Positions 1-11,393 of a stretch of 64,000 bases of DNA are shown one piece after another (the stretch's first letter is position 1; each line of letters begins with the position of its first letter). Source of the stretch: Leptodactylus fallax (taxonomy: Eukaryota; Chordata; Amphibia; Anura; Leptodactylidae); the NCBI GenBank assembly GCA_947044405.1, contig CAMRHE010001068.1, positions 124,001-188,000 of the forward strand, in the 5' to 3' direction. The position numbers and the translations under genes were made by a program. The notes under the pieces are model-generated. The model was not told the origin of the DNA and did not search any database. It saw only the letters and a list, made by a program, of their open reading frames with translations.

Positions 1-1054
1 GCAGATCTTCCTAAGACTCCGGGGTCGGTCTTCTGTTCGGGGTCCTCTTCTCTTGGGCAGAGTGATAAGGAGCGCCCCCACTCTGGCGGACCTGTCCTGT
101 ATGACCTAGCCAATCCATTGATTTGTATAATAACTGTGTAATGCTTACTTTCCCCTGTGGTGGCGCTGCAGGGAGCACTTGCTAGTAGGTTTCCTCACAG
201 ATTACAGCTGGTCTCGGGGGGCCCCGGCAGGAGGACACTTTGTGATAAGGTGATTGTCAGGGGCCCCTTACAACAAGTAGCCACCATGTAATGGCTCTAT
301 AGGGACCGAATCATACAATAATTGTGAGGATTCAATAACCACATAAAGGCGGATTATGAAATGGGAGTAGAATTGCCGCGACCCCCTGGGCGACCCCTGA
401 CCCTTCCCTTGTGCACATTTTCCTTTGAGTTGTCATATTGTGGAGAGATAATGGGAGTCCAGACACATGAGAGCGGCAGCGCATGGCGGTGGCGGGGGAT
501 TGTAGCGCGGGCTTGGTTTTATTTCACATTTAGCAATAAATAATGGAACAGAGACAATAAGAGATCGCAGAGACACGCGGCAGTGCACCTGAGAATGCCG
601 GAGACGAGCGGCGCCCCCCCCCCCACCAGAATATCACAAGGTTATGTGAATTTAAGAAATTCTGCTAATTGTTCCGGATGACCTTGTGTTCTGCAGAAAG
701 CAACTATGTAATTCTTCTTAAAGGGGTCTCGTAAAGTGATTGGATACGCCCGATCCTGAGGATGTGGCGCAGATTCTGCACTGCGGCGTCCTCACTGATT
801 TATCTGACACCCGCTGTAGGGGGGCGGCAGGAGCAGGCGGTACGTCAGCAGTACGGTGGGTTGGAGTAATTTGCTGACATTTTATGAGATGGGAATTTTT
901 ATTTTATACTTTTTATCCCCTGTGCACAAGATCGGTGTCTGATAGCTGGGGTCTGAGTGATGAACCCCCCAGCGGCTACAAGGATGGGGGTTCCCAAGTC
1001 CCCTGTTTAAATAGAACAAAATTGGACACGCCTGACCACTGCTTCAGTTACTAC
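1..1054. other. Unassigned intronic DNA
   Basis: No gene, coherent open frame or recognisable transposon is visible here. There is a short C tract near 606-614 and ordinary mixed-composition DNA. Open frames such as 361-543 and 884-1237 are short and show no family resemblance. It is read as intron of the gene whose exon lies at 57,428. Confidence 0.6.
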
Positions 1055-1395
1055 TTAAAGGGATTGTTCTATCTGGGCAGGTTATCCATTGTAGTGTACA
1101 TAGGAGGGGGCCCAACTGCTCAGACCCCCGCCGATCAGAAGTCCCCCTTCAGAATGGAGTGGCGGTTCGGCAGAGCGTGCATTGCTCCATTCCCTTCCAT
1201 GGGAGCACCAGAGAGAGCCTTGTACTTGAGCTGTTGAACTTCCATTGATATGAATAGAGCAGTGTGCACACTGTCCGACACCAGAATGGGGACAAAGCTT
1301 CCCTGTGCTTCTGAGCAGCGAACCCCACTGATCTGCAGGTTGTCTCCTATCCTGTGGATACCTTCCCCAAATGGAAAAACCCACTTGACCGAGAT
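1055..1395. mobile_element. TTAA-type miniature element, degenerate copy
   Basis: It begins TTAAAGGGATTGTTCT and ends near AAAAACCCACTTGA, a decayed version of the AACCCCTTTAA terminus seen in better copies (29,259-29,571). The body contains the family's paired segments: GGTTATCCATTG near the left, CCCCGCCGATCAGAAG, then CCCCACTGATCTGCAGG and TCCTATCCTGTGGATA near the right. Such frog elements are non-autonomous DNA transposons inserting at TTAA (piggyBac or Kolobok type); the superfamily is inferred from the target site only. Confidence 0.55.
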
Positions 1396-2247
1396 GGCCA
1401 AGTACAGCGTTGTGTCAGTCCGATGAAAGTGATTGACATGCATTAGCATTCTATTCACACAGAGGACACCTCAGTTTTCTTGATGGCTGAGGGCCCCAGT
1501 AGTCAGACCTCCCTATACAGACGGTGGATAGTGCTGTTCATGGAAAAAACCTTTATGGAAGCCAAGTCGCCATGCAGAACTTTAGGAAAGCTTTATGGCA
1601 ACCATATTGGTCATCACCCAGCTTTTCTAGAATGAATAAGTGGCTAAATCAGAATTAAACTGACCAAGGAGAACAAGTCATGGACCTGATCAGAATACTT
1701 TGGATGATGGATGCAATGTCTCCTGTGCCGGCTCCGACAATGGAGTTTCGGTATACGGAGACTTATGGGGTTGGGGGTTAATACTTTGGACCAGGCCCAG
1801 AATCTTCTGTCTCCTTTTCTATGAAGTCTCAGATGGTTTTCCCAGGTTTTGGTTTTGTCTTACCGCCCTCCGTAAATTAAATTGACAACTATAAACCGCC
1901 ATCAGATGCCTTTGTAATGTTTCCTGTGACAGCGATTATTGTCATTTATCCAATAACCGGAGATGGATGTGCAGCCGCACCAGTCCTGTATGAAGGGGGC
2001 TCGCAGCTCGGGGGGGTCTCCGGTGACTACTCTGTCAATTAGACATCTTGTCCTGACCTGAGAAGTCTCTCTAGGGGGGGAAATAAAGATAATGGAGCTG
2101 CAGTCATAGAACTTCCCATCTCCGCACCGTCAGACCCCAGCCGGCCGCTCACTCTACAGATAACTTACAGCTTGTCTTGTTCCTGCACCTTTTGCCTCTC
2201 GTATTGATTGCTTTTATATCCGAAAGTGGCGAAAATTCTTCTGCAGT
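1396..2247. other. Unassigned intronic DNA with one small foldback
   Basis: Apart from the small foldback listed at 1,582-1,631, nothing recognisable is visible. No open frame with family similarity is present. Confidence 0.55.
1582..1631. repeat. Short foldback of the AGGAAAGCTGGGTG family
   Basis: A left arm TTAGGAAAGCTTTATGGCA faces a right arm CATCACCCAGCTTTTCTAGA across a short centre containing CCATATTGG. The same arm sequence recurs in pairs near 14.3-14.7, 30.4-31.8 and 33.6 kb, so it is a dispersed palindromic miniature element rather than a chance palindrome. Superfamily is unknown. Confidence 0.55.
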
Positions 2248-2285
2248 CGTCTCATGTGCCTGTGAAGTTACAGGCACATGAGACG
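2248..2285. repeat. Perfect 16-bp hairpin, 6-nt loop
   Basis: The arm CGTCTCATGTGCCTGT at 2,248-2,263 is matched exactly by ACAGGCACATGAGACG at 2,270-2,285, with loop GAAGTT. All sixteen base pairs are Watson-Crick and pairing stops sharply on both sides. The stem is too short for a typical microRNA precursor. It could be a recent templated inverted duplication. Confidence 0.85.
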
Positions 2286-2479
2286 TGAACCAAGCGGTGC
2301 AAAGAGAATCCTATGACCGCCTCAGTGCTGGTAGATCCATGGACAGTAATGGTGGTCGCCCAAATAGTTACTCAAGTGGTTTTTAGGCAATCGCAGCCTG
2401 CAAAATTCTGATGTTGCAAGTGCAGGCAGGATAGATGTTAGAATGGAGTGGATAAAATCAGGCGCTGCCTGTCTGCCTC

Positions 2480-2705
2480 GGATCCAGTAGGTGGCGCTGC
2501 CTCCCGTGACTGTTACTTTGAGGCGCCACCTACTGTGCCCATGGCAAGCCAGGCGGGTTAGGGCTGCATTTAGGAGAGACCTGGTTAGTCTCTACTTAGA
2601 CTAAGCTGCAAAAGAAAATGTCAAGGCAAGGGTGTGGTAGCTATGACAGCCTGCCAGACCACACAGCCAACACTCCTGGAGCCGAGAGCGCCACCTACAG
2701 GATCC
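2480..2705. repeat. Nested inverted repeat (foldback)
   Basis: GGATCCAGTAGGTGGCGC at 2,480-2,497 pairs with GCGCCACCTACAGGATCC at 2,688-2,705 with one mismatch. A third arm GAGGCGCCACCTACTG at 2,520-2,535 can also pair with the left arm. The GCGCCACCTA motif is common in dispersed vertebrate miniature repeats, so a decayed foldback transposon is the simplest reading. Confidence 0.6.
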
Positions 2706-3183
2706 ACCACACACCTTATTTTTACCACTCTACAGCCTAGTAACCCAGGACAATGAAAAAATAAGCGCCCTGTTCTACATATAGTTACATAGTTTACATA
2801 GTAGATGAGGTTGTATGAAGACATCAGTCCATCAAGTCCAACCTATAACCCTACATTACCCTACAGTGCTGATCAAGAGGAAGGCAAAAAACCCCGTGAG
2901 GCTTATGCCAATTGCCCCATTTCAGGGGAAAAAAATTCCTTCCCGACTCCAATATGGTAATCAGTATAAAACCCTGGATCAACGTGTCCTTAGCAAAATC
3001 TAGAACCCATAACCTGTAATATTGTTCTGTTCAAGAAAGACATCCAGGCCCTCTTTGAACTTTCTCAATGAATCCACCATCACCACTTCCTGGGGCAGAG
3101 AGCTCCATAGCCTCGCTGTTATTACTGTAAAGAATCCTCTTCTATGTTGCTGGTGAAACTTTCTCTCCCCCAGATGTACAAGA

Positions 3184-4803
3184 TGTCGCCTTGTCACTGT
3201 CACCGGTCTAGGTGTAGAGAATGTCCCCTTGTCACTGTCACTGGTCTAGAAGATGTCCCCTTGTTACTGGTCTAGGTGTAGAGGATGTCCCCTTGTCACT
3301 GACACCGGTCTAGGTGTAGAAGACGTCCCCTTGTCACTGTCACTGGTCTAGGTGTAGAGGATGTCCCCTTGTCACTGTCACCGGTCTAGGTGTAGAGGAC
3401 GTCCCCTTGTCACTGTCACCGGTCTAGGTGTAGAGGATGTCCTCTTGTCACTGTTACTGGTCTAGGTGTAGAGGATGTCCCCTTGTCACTGTCACCGGTC
3501 TAGGTGTAGAGAATGTCCCCTTGTCACTGTCACTGGTCTAGAAGATGTCCCCTTGTTACTGGTCTAGGTGTAGAGGATGTCCCCTTGTCACTGACACCGG
3601 TCTAGGTGTAGAAGACGTCCCCTTGTCACTGTCACTGGTCTAGGTGTAGAGGATGTCCCCTTGTCACTGTCACCGGTCTAGGTGTAGAGGACGTCCCCTT
3701 GTCACTGTCACCGGTCTAGGTGTAGAGGATGTCCTCTTGTCACTGTTACTGGTCTAGGTGTAGACGATGTTTTCTTGTCACTCTCACCGGCCTAGGTGTA
3801 GAGGATGGCCCCTTGTCACTGTTACCGGTCTAGGTGTAGAGGACGTCCCCTTGTTACTGTCACCGATCTAGGTGTAGAGGATGTCCACTTGTCACTGGTT
3901 TAGGTGTAGAGGATGTCCCCTTGTCACTGGTCTAGGTGTAGAGGATGTCCCCTTGTCACTGTTACCGGTCTAGGTGTAGAGGACGTCCCCTTGTTACTGT
4001 CACCGATCTAGGTGTAGAGGATGTCCACTTGTCACTGGTCTAGGTGTAGAGGACGTCCCCTTGTCACTGTTACTGGTCTAGGTGTAGAGGACGTCCCCTT
4101 GTCACTGTCACTGGTCTAGGTGTAGAGGACGTCCCCTTGTCACTGTTACCGGTCTAGGTGTAGAGGATGTCCCCTTGTCACTGTCACCGGTCTAGGTGTA
4201 GACGATGTCTTCTTGTCACTGTTACTGGTCTAGGTGTAGAGGACGTCCCCTTGTCACTGTCACTGGCCTAGGTGTAGAGGACGTCCCCTTGTCACTGACA
4301 CCGGTCTAGGTGTAGAGGACGTCCCCTTGTCACTGTCACTGGTCTAGGTGTAGAGGATGTCCCCTTGTCACTGTCACCGGTCTAGGTGTAGAGGACGTCC
4401 CCTTGTCACTGTCACCGGTCTAGGTGTAGAGGATGTCCCCTTGTCACTGTCACCGGTCTAGGTGTAGAGGACGTCCCCTTGTCACTGTCACTGGCCTAGG
4501 TGTAGAGGACGTCCCATTGTCACTGTTACCGGTCTAGGTGTAGAGGATGTCCCCTTGTCACTGTTACTGGTCTAGGTGTAGACGATGTCTTCTTGTCACT
4601 GTTACTGGTCTAGGTGTAGAGGACGTCCCCTTGTCACTGTCACTGGCCTAGGTGTGGAGGATGTCCCCTTGTCACTGTTACTGGTCTAGGTGTAGAGGAC
4701 GTCCTCTTGTTACTGTCACCGGTCTAGGTGTAGAGGATGTCCTCTTGTTACTGTCACCGGCCTAGGTGTAGGGGATGTCCCCTTGTCACTGTCACCGGTT
4801 TAG
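3184..4803. repeat. 39-bp minisatellite inside the LINE (about 41 copies)
   Basis: The unit contains CACCGGTCTAGGTGTAGAG followed by GATGTCCCCTTGTCACTG. On the minus strand, the LINE coding strand, it reads as thirteen codons including PVTVTRGHPLHLD, which is part of the LINE C-terminal region. Flanking LINE sequence continues on both sides (HLFTPKPVTVTRG on one, TVTRRHLVHLGERKF on the other), so the array arose by amplification of LINE coding sequence in place. Shortened units and a repeated block with about 292-bp offset (compare 3,211 with 3,503) are visible. Confidence 0.92.
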
Positions 4804-5436
4804 GGGTAAAAAGATGATTAGAAAGTTCTTTGTGCTGTCCCTTCATGTATTTGTACATTATTAGATCTCCCCATTGACTTCTTTTCTCTAAGCTGAATAA
4901 CCCCAAGTTTGTTAATCTATTGTTGTCCTCCAATCTACCCGTTCCCCTAATAATTTTCTTTGCACACTTTCTAGTTCGATTATGTCTTTCTTGTATACTG
5001 GGGCCAGAATTGTGCACAATAGTCTAAGTGTGGCCGTACCAGTGATTTGTATAGAGGCATGACTGTTCTCTTTTGATGCTTCCCATAATTGTATTTGCCT
5101 TGGCAGCCGCTGCCTGGCACTGGTCACTAAAGGTAAGCTTACTGTCCACCACAATCCCTAAGTCTTTTTCATTGGCAATCTTACCCAGTAATTATTAAGT
5201 ACATAATCAGACATTTTATTTCGTCGACCAAAATGCATAACCTTACATTTGTCAACATTAAACTTCATTTGCCAAGTCTCGGCCCATGCTTCCTGCTTCC
5301 TTAGATCCCCTTGTAATCTATTAATCTCCTCCGTTTTGATTACCTTACAAAGTTTAGTATCATCTGCAAATATGGACACCCTGCTGTGTAAACCATCTAC
5401 CAGGTCATTAATAAAGATATTAAACAGGAGAGGGCC

Positions 5437-5516
5437 CAATACTGACCCCTGTGGCACCCCACTGGTGACTGACCCACAATACTGGCCCCTGTGGCACCCC
5501 ACTGGTGACTGTGACC
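5437..5516. repeat. 40-bp tandem duplication at the LINE RT SGVPQG motif
   Basis: Two adjacent copies start at CAATACTG (5,437) and CAATACTGG (5,477) and each contains CCTGTGGCACCCCACTGGTG. On the coding strand this doubles the SGVPQG motif of the reverse transcriptase. Because 40 is not a multiple of three it also shifts the frame. Confidence 0.85.
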
Positions 5517-5702
5517 CAGTCTGAATATTTGCCATTAATAAGCACCCTCTGTTTCCTATCAGTGAGCCAGTTGTGAACCCAAATGCATGTTTCCCCCAGT
5601 CCCAACTTTCTCATTTTGCATACCAACCTTTTATGTGGTACAGTATCAAAAGCCTTTGAAAAGTCCAGATATACTACATCTACCGCATACCCTGTCCAGA
5701 CC

Positions 5703-5895
5703 CCACGTCCACAGCATTACCCATGTCCAGATACACCACGTCCACTGCATTACCCATGTCCAGATACACCACGTCCACTGCATTACCCATGTCCAGATAC
5801 ACCACGCCCACTGCATTACCCATGTCCAGATACACCACGTCCATTGCATTACCCATGTCCAGACACACCACGTCCACTGCATTACCCATGTCCAG
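5703..5895. repeat. 33-bp minisatellite next to LINE RT motif A
   Basis: Five full and two partial units containing CATGTCCAGATACACCACGT. On the coding (minus) strand each is eleven codons, LDMGNAVDVVY. The parent LINE has one such stretch directly before motif A, where LDMGNAVDVVY is followed by LDFSKAFD, so the two LD codon pairs are short direct repeats exactly one unit apart. Confidence 0.9.
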
Positions 5896-6955
5896 TCTAG
5901 AACTGACCTCTTCATAGAAGCTGATCACATTAGTCTGACAGGACCGATTCCTCATAAACCCATGCTGATTGGGTGTTATAAGATTATTTACATTGAGGTA
6001 ATCCAGTATGGCATCTCTTAGAAAGCTCTCAAATATTTTACCTACCACAGAAGTCAAACTTACTGGCCTGTAGTTTCCAGGCTCACTTTTAGACCCCTTT
6101 TTGAATATTGGCACCACATTTGCTCTGCGCAAATCCTGTGGAACAGACCCAGTCATTACTGAATCCTGAAATATTAGATATAAGGGTCTGTCTCACCGTG
6201 CATAATTCCCTCAGAACCTGGGGGTGTATACCATCTGGACCTGGTGATTTATCTATTTTAGTGTTTTGAAGGCGGCGCCGCACTTTCTCCTGGGTTAAAC
6301 AGGTGACATTTAATTTAGTGTTAACATTACCCCTAATCATGTAAGTGGCCATTGGATTTTCTTGTGTAAACACCACAGAGAAAAAGGCATTTAATAGTTG
6401 TGCTTTTTTCCTCATCCTCCTCCACCATTACTCCCAGATTACATTGTCAGTTTTTATTCTCTTATTTATGTAATTGAAGAATAATTTTGGATTATTTTTA
6501 CTTTCCTTGGCAATTATTCTCTCAGCCTCGATCTTCGCCTCCTTTATTTGGCTTTTGCACATTTTATATTTCTCCATATAGTTTAACGCTGCATCACTAC
6601 TTTCTTGTTTTTAGCACTTTAAATGCTTCCTTTTTATCCCTCATTGCACTCCTTACTGTTTTAGATAGCCATATTGGTTTTCTATGATTTCTGGCCCGCT
6701 TATTCCCATAAGGGATATGTTTTTTAGTGGTCCTATTTAGAAGGCTTTTGGAAATGTCCCAGTTTGTTTGTGTTCCCATCACTTTGAGGACATTGTCCCA
6801 GGTTATGCTGCTAAGCTCCTCTCTTATTATGTTGTGGTCCCTATTACCTAGATGACCCCTGACCTCCGCTTTTGACATTGTGTCATGTTCTGCTTCATCT
6901 TCCCATGTATTTGGTAGTGGATTCAGCGCAAGACTATCGCGGTTTAGCTCCATTG

Positions 6956-7727
6956 TGTTGGGCTAATCTGCAATGAAACACTCGGCTGAAAGCTGAATCT
7001 CTACTCCGACTTTTTCTGCGGGATCCACAGGGCTGGAGGTTCTCTCCAAATTCCGTTGTGCTACCATACTCCAGCGGTATTTTATTACCGTACTATGGAA
7101 GTGATGTAGATTCTTTATTTTTAGTGCAGTCGTGAAAGTTACAGACCGGCGTCGCCTGGGTAAGAAGCGCTTGTATATGGGGCAGTGCGCTCCCCTTGAA
7201 GTGTCCGTCGACTTCGTAAACGCGTTTTGATCTTCCGTCTCCTTCATGAATAGACACACCGTCTACTGCTTTCTCCCAGTTTTTTGTTTTTTTTTCTCTT
7301 TTGAAGAGAAGAAGAAAAGAATTACTACTTCATCTCTGCCAAGGAAGCAAAACGCGAGTCACCGGGACGTCTAGGTTGGAGCATTGATCAAAGGGCTCTC
7401 CCCATTAAAATGTCTTTGTGAAGCGCAGCGAGCCGACTCCTCTAAACGCTTCCGATCAGGACATTAAATGGAGAAACTGAATTTATGATTTACTTAAATA
7501 ATCAGCAGAAATCTGCAGTGATTCTTCATATGAGGCCTGCAGATAAAGAAAAAACTCCGAGGATGCGCTCAATTATTAATGGCCCATTACTGAGTGCACT
7601 CCCAGCAGCTGACAAGGTAGGAAACAAGCTGAATCCGAGAGTGTAAGGTCAGAATCAGGAGGTAACCGCACAGCTCAGCCTGCTTTATATGGCACACAGG
7701 AACCAAATTCTATTCTATTATACTCCA
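6956..7727. other. Unassigned intronic DNA
   Basis: Beyond the LINE truncation point no element or gene is recognised. A T-rich/GAA-rich stretch lies near 7,270-7,320. The minus-strand open frame at 6,963-7,259 has no family resemblance. Confidence 0.5.
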
Positions 7728-7990
7728 ACTACAACTCCCAACATGACCCAACCACTGGACATGACCATAATGCAGTTCTCTTAGACGCTGCTCTTAGAAC
7801 ACTACAACCCCCAACATAATCTTTCCACTAGACATGACAAACATACAATTGTTATACTGTATACATATTACACTACAACCCCCAACATGCCCAACCACTG
7901 TACATGACCATAATAATATTCTGTTAAACCCTATGCATAGAGCACTACACCTCCCAACATGCTCAGCCACTGACCATAATTCTGTTGCAT
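7728..7990. repeat. Degenerate 72-bp tandem repeat (4 copies)
   Basis: Copies start at 7,728, 7,801, 7,872 and 7,944, each with a form of ACTACAACCCCCAACATG followed by CCACTGGACATGACCATAAT. The copies are far more diverged than those of the neighbouring arrays, so this is an old array. The first part resembles the ACTACAACTCCCAGCATG arm of the hAT-type miniature elements elsewhere in the window. Confidence 0.7.
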
Positions 7991-8550
7991 TGCTGCAGTC
8001 CTTCTAGTTAGTTACTTGTATATTGATATTTTCTGTCACTTTGTATATAACCCCCTGCGGACACGGTGTACGGTTTTTCTAATATTTCTCCCTGGCTCCT
8101 GTGACAGCCGGTGCAGTAAATCTGCCGCTGCTGCAGCGCTCTACATGTGCAGGGAACGTTACTGATGGAAGAGATGGATAGAAAGCTCCAGATCTCCTTC
8201 TGGGATACATATTATAAACCCTTCATTTTCCATTCCATTGACCTTTCTTCTGGGTCTCTTCTCCCACCACCGATTATTTCCAACTTACAGTAACCTGTCC
8301 GAGCGCTGTAATTCACCAGCCTAGCCCTTACCCTGCCTGACAAGAAAAACAAAAATATATATCTCCGAAATTTACAGGAATATGAAAATCCCAAAACTGC
8401 TCCATGAATTATAATCGTGAATGATGCATCATTAGCCGAACAGTTTTACCATGTAGTTAAAAATTCATTAATCTCTAGAGCAAAATCTGCTGCAGAAAAT
8501 ATTCAGTCCTGTTATTCTGTAAACACTAAGAAAGAAATATACGGAACAGA
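7991..8550. other. Unassigned intronic DNA
   Basis: No recognisable feature. A short A/T-rich patch lies near 8,341-8,365. Confidence 0.5.
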
Positions 8551-11393
8551 ACTGCTGTAATACTTCACCCTATGTCTAAAAATACTACTACTATAATACT
8601 ATTCCTATGTACAAGAATATAACTACTATAACACTACCTCCCATGTACAAGAATATAACTACTATAATCCTGCTCCTATGTACAAGAATATAACTACTAT
8701 AATACTGCCTCCTATGTACAAGAATATAACTACTATAATACTGCTCCTATGTACAAGAATATAACTACTATAATACTACTCCTTGTACAAGCTATACCAC
8801 TGCCCCCCTATGTACAAGAATATAACTACTATAATACTGCTCCTATGTACAAGAATATAACTACTATAATACTGCTCCTATGTACAAGAATATAACTACT
8901 ATAATACTGCTCCTATGTACAAGAATATAACTACTATAATACTGCACCCCTATGTACAAGAATATAACTACTATAATACTGCTCCTATGTACAAGAATAT
9001 AACTACTATAATACTGCTCCTATGTACAAGAATATAACTACTATAATACTACCTCCTATGTACAAGAATATAACTACTATAATACTGCTCCTATGTACAA
9101 GAATATAACTACTATAATACTGCTCCTATGTACAAGAATATAACTACTATAATACTGCTCCTATGTACAAGAATATAACTACTATAATACTACCTCCTAT
9201 GTACAAGAATATAACTACTATAATACTGTTCCTATGTACAAGAATATAACTACTATAATACTGTTCCTATGTACAAGAATATAACTACTATAATACTGCT
9301 CCTATGTACAAGAATATAACTACTATAATACTACCTCCTATGTACAAGGATATAACCTCCTTGTACAAGAATATAACTACTATAATACCCTCCTATGTAC
9401 AAGAATATAACTACTATAATACTGCCCCTATGTACAAGAATATAACTACTATAATACTGCTCCTATGTACAAGAATATAACTACTATAATACTACTCCTA
9501 TGTACAAGAATATAACTACTATAATACTACTACTATGTACAAGAATATAACTACTATAATACTGCTCCTATGTACAAGAATATAACTACTATAATACTGC
9601 TCCTATGTACAAGAATATAACTACTATAATACTGCTGCCCCTATGTACAAGAATATAACTACTATAATACTACCTCCTATAAGAAAAAAACCCGTGTACA
9701 AGAATATAACTACTATAATACTGCCCTATGTACAAGAATATAACTACTATAATACTGCTCCTATGTACAAGAATATAACTACTATAATACTGCTCCTATG
9801 TACAAGAATATAACTACTATAATACCCCTATGTACAAGAATATAACTACTATAATACTGCTCCTATGTACAAGAATATAACTACTATAATACTGCCCCCT
9901 ATGTACAAGAATATAACTACTATAATACTACTCCTATGTACAAGAATATAACTACTATAATACTGCTCCTATGTACAAGAATATAACTACTATAATACTG
10001 CTCCTATGTACAAGTATAACTACTATAAACCTCCCAAGAAATAACCTATAATACTACCTCTTATGTACAAGAATATAACTACTATAATACTGCTCCTATG
10101 TACAAGAGTATAACTACTATAATACACACAAGATATAACTACTATTACCTCCTATGTACAAGAATATAACTACTATAATACTACTCCTATGTACAAGAAT
10201 ATAACTACTATAATACTGTCCCCTATGTACAAGAATATAACTACTATAATACTACCCCCTATGTACAAGAATATAACTACTATAATACTACTCCTATGTA
10301 CAAGAATATAACTACTATAATACTGCTCCTATGTACAAGAATATAACTACTATAATACTACCTCCTATGTACAAGAATATAACTACTATAATACTACTCC
10401 TATGTACAAGAATATAACTACTATAATACTGTCCCCTATGTACAAGAATATAACTACTATAATACTACCCCCTATGTACAAGAATATAACTACTATAATA
10501 CTACTCCTATGTACAAGAATATAACTACTATAATACTGCCCCTATGTACAAGAATATAACTACTATAATACTACCCCTATGTACAAGAATATAACTACTA
10601 TAATACTGCTCCTATGTACAAGAATATAACTACTATAATACTGCTCCTATGTACAAGAATATAACTACTATAATACTGCTCCTATGTACAAGAATATAAC
10701 TACTATAATACTACCTCCTATGTACAAGAATATAACTACTATAATACTACCTGCTATGTACAAGAATATAACTACTATAATACTGCTCCTATGTACAAGA
10801 ATATAACTACTATAATACTACCTCCTATGTACAAGAATATAATTACTATAATACTGCTCCTATGTACAAGAATATAACTACTATAATACTACTCCTATGT
10901 ACAAGAATATAACTACTATAATACTCCTATGTACAAGAATATAACTACTATAATACTACCTCCTATGTACAAGAATATAACTACTATAATACTGCTCCTA
11001 TGTACAAGAATATAACTACTATAATACTGTCTCCTATGTACAAGAATATAACTACTATAATACTGCTCCCCTATGTACAAGAATATAACTACTATAATAC
11101 TGCTCCTATGTACAAGAATATAACTACTATAATACTACCTCCTATGTACAAGAATATAACTACTATAATACTACTCCTATGTACAAGAATATAACTACTA
11201 TAATACTACCTCCTATGTACAAGAATATAACTACTATAATACTACTCCTATGTACAAGAATATAACTACTATAATACTACCTCCTATGTACAAGAATATA
11301 ACTGCTATAATACTACCTCCTATGTACAAGAATATAACTACTATAATACTGCCTCCTATGTACAAGAATATAACTGCTATACTACTGCCCCCA
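8551..11393. repeat. 35-bp minisatellite, array A (about 80 copies)
   Basis: The unit contains TATGTACAAGAATATAACTA then CTATAATACTGCTCC or CTATAATACTACCTCC, giving 35 or 36 bp. Units are nearly identical across 2.8 kb. Irregular spots at about 9,680-9,700, 10,012-10,060 and 10,125-10,145 lose several short pieces at once. The same unit in the same orientation forms arrays at 17.3-19.4 and 40.4-44.1 kb. Confidence 0.97.

Larger units (their letters stand above)
3000..6953 (-). pseudogene. LINE ORF2 remnant (endonuclease end, reverse transcriptase, C-terminus)
   Basis: Read on the minus strand in several broken frames. Segment 6,597-6,953 shows HLGNRDHNII, the end of an endonuclease domain. 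Segment 6,089-6,415 has KSPGPDGIHPQVL. Segment 5,680-6,156 has NYRPVSLTSVVGK and QHGFMRNRSC. RT motif A, YLDFSKAFDTVPH, is encoded at about 5,635-5,671. Segment 5,158-5,535 has SGVPQGSVLGPLLF and the catalytic FADD box at 5,359-5,370. Segment 4,754-5,154 holds the connection region (NLGLFSLEKRSQWGDLI), and 3,000-3,203 the C-terminus (FFTVITARLWSSLPQEVV). Frameshifts, stops and three tandem duplications make it non-functional. In an active LINE this protein nicks target DNA and copies its own RNA. Confidence 0.85.
2776..6955 (-). mobile_element. 5'-truncated CR1-like LINE, expanded by internal minisatellites
   Basis: On the minus strand this carries the downstream part of a non-LTR retrotransposon: the end of the endonuclease region, a reverse transcriptase, and a C-terminal region ending in SSLPQEVV. 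The 3' terminus on the + strand is the low-complexity TAGTTACATAGTTTACATAG at about 2,776-2,800, typical of amphibian CR1-type LINEs. The 5' end stops inside the endonuclease domain near 6,955. Without the 1.6-kb array at 3,184-4,803 the element is about 2.6 kb. CR1 clade is inferred from the reverse-transcriptase motifs; a Rex1-like or L2-like assignment cannot be excluded. Confidence 0.85.

Noticed and set aside
8551..11393. Possible CRISPR array
   Set aside because: Units are directly adjacent with no unique spacers, there are no cas genes, and the host is a vertebrate.
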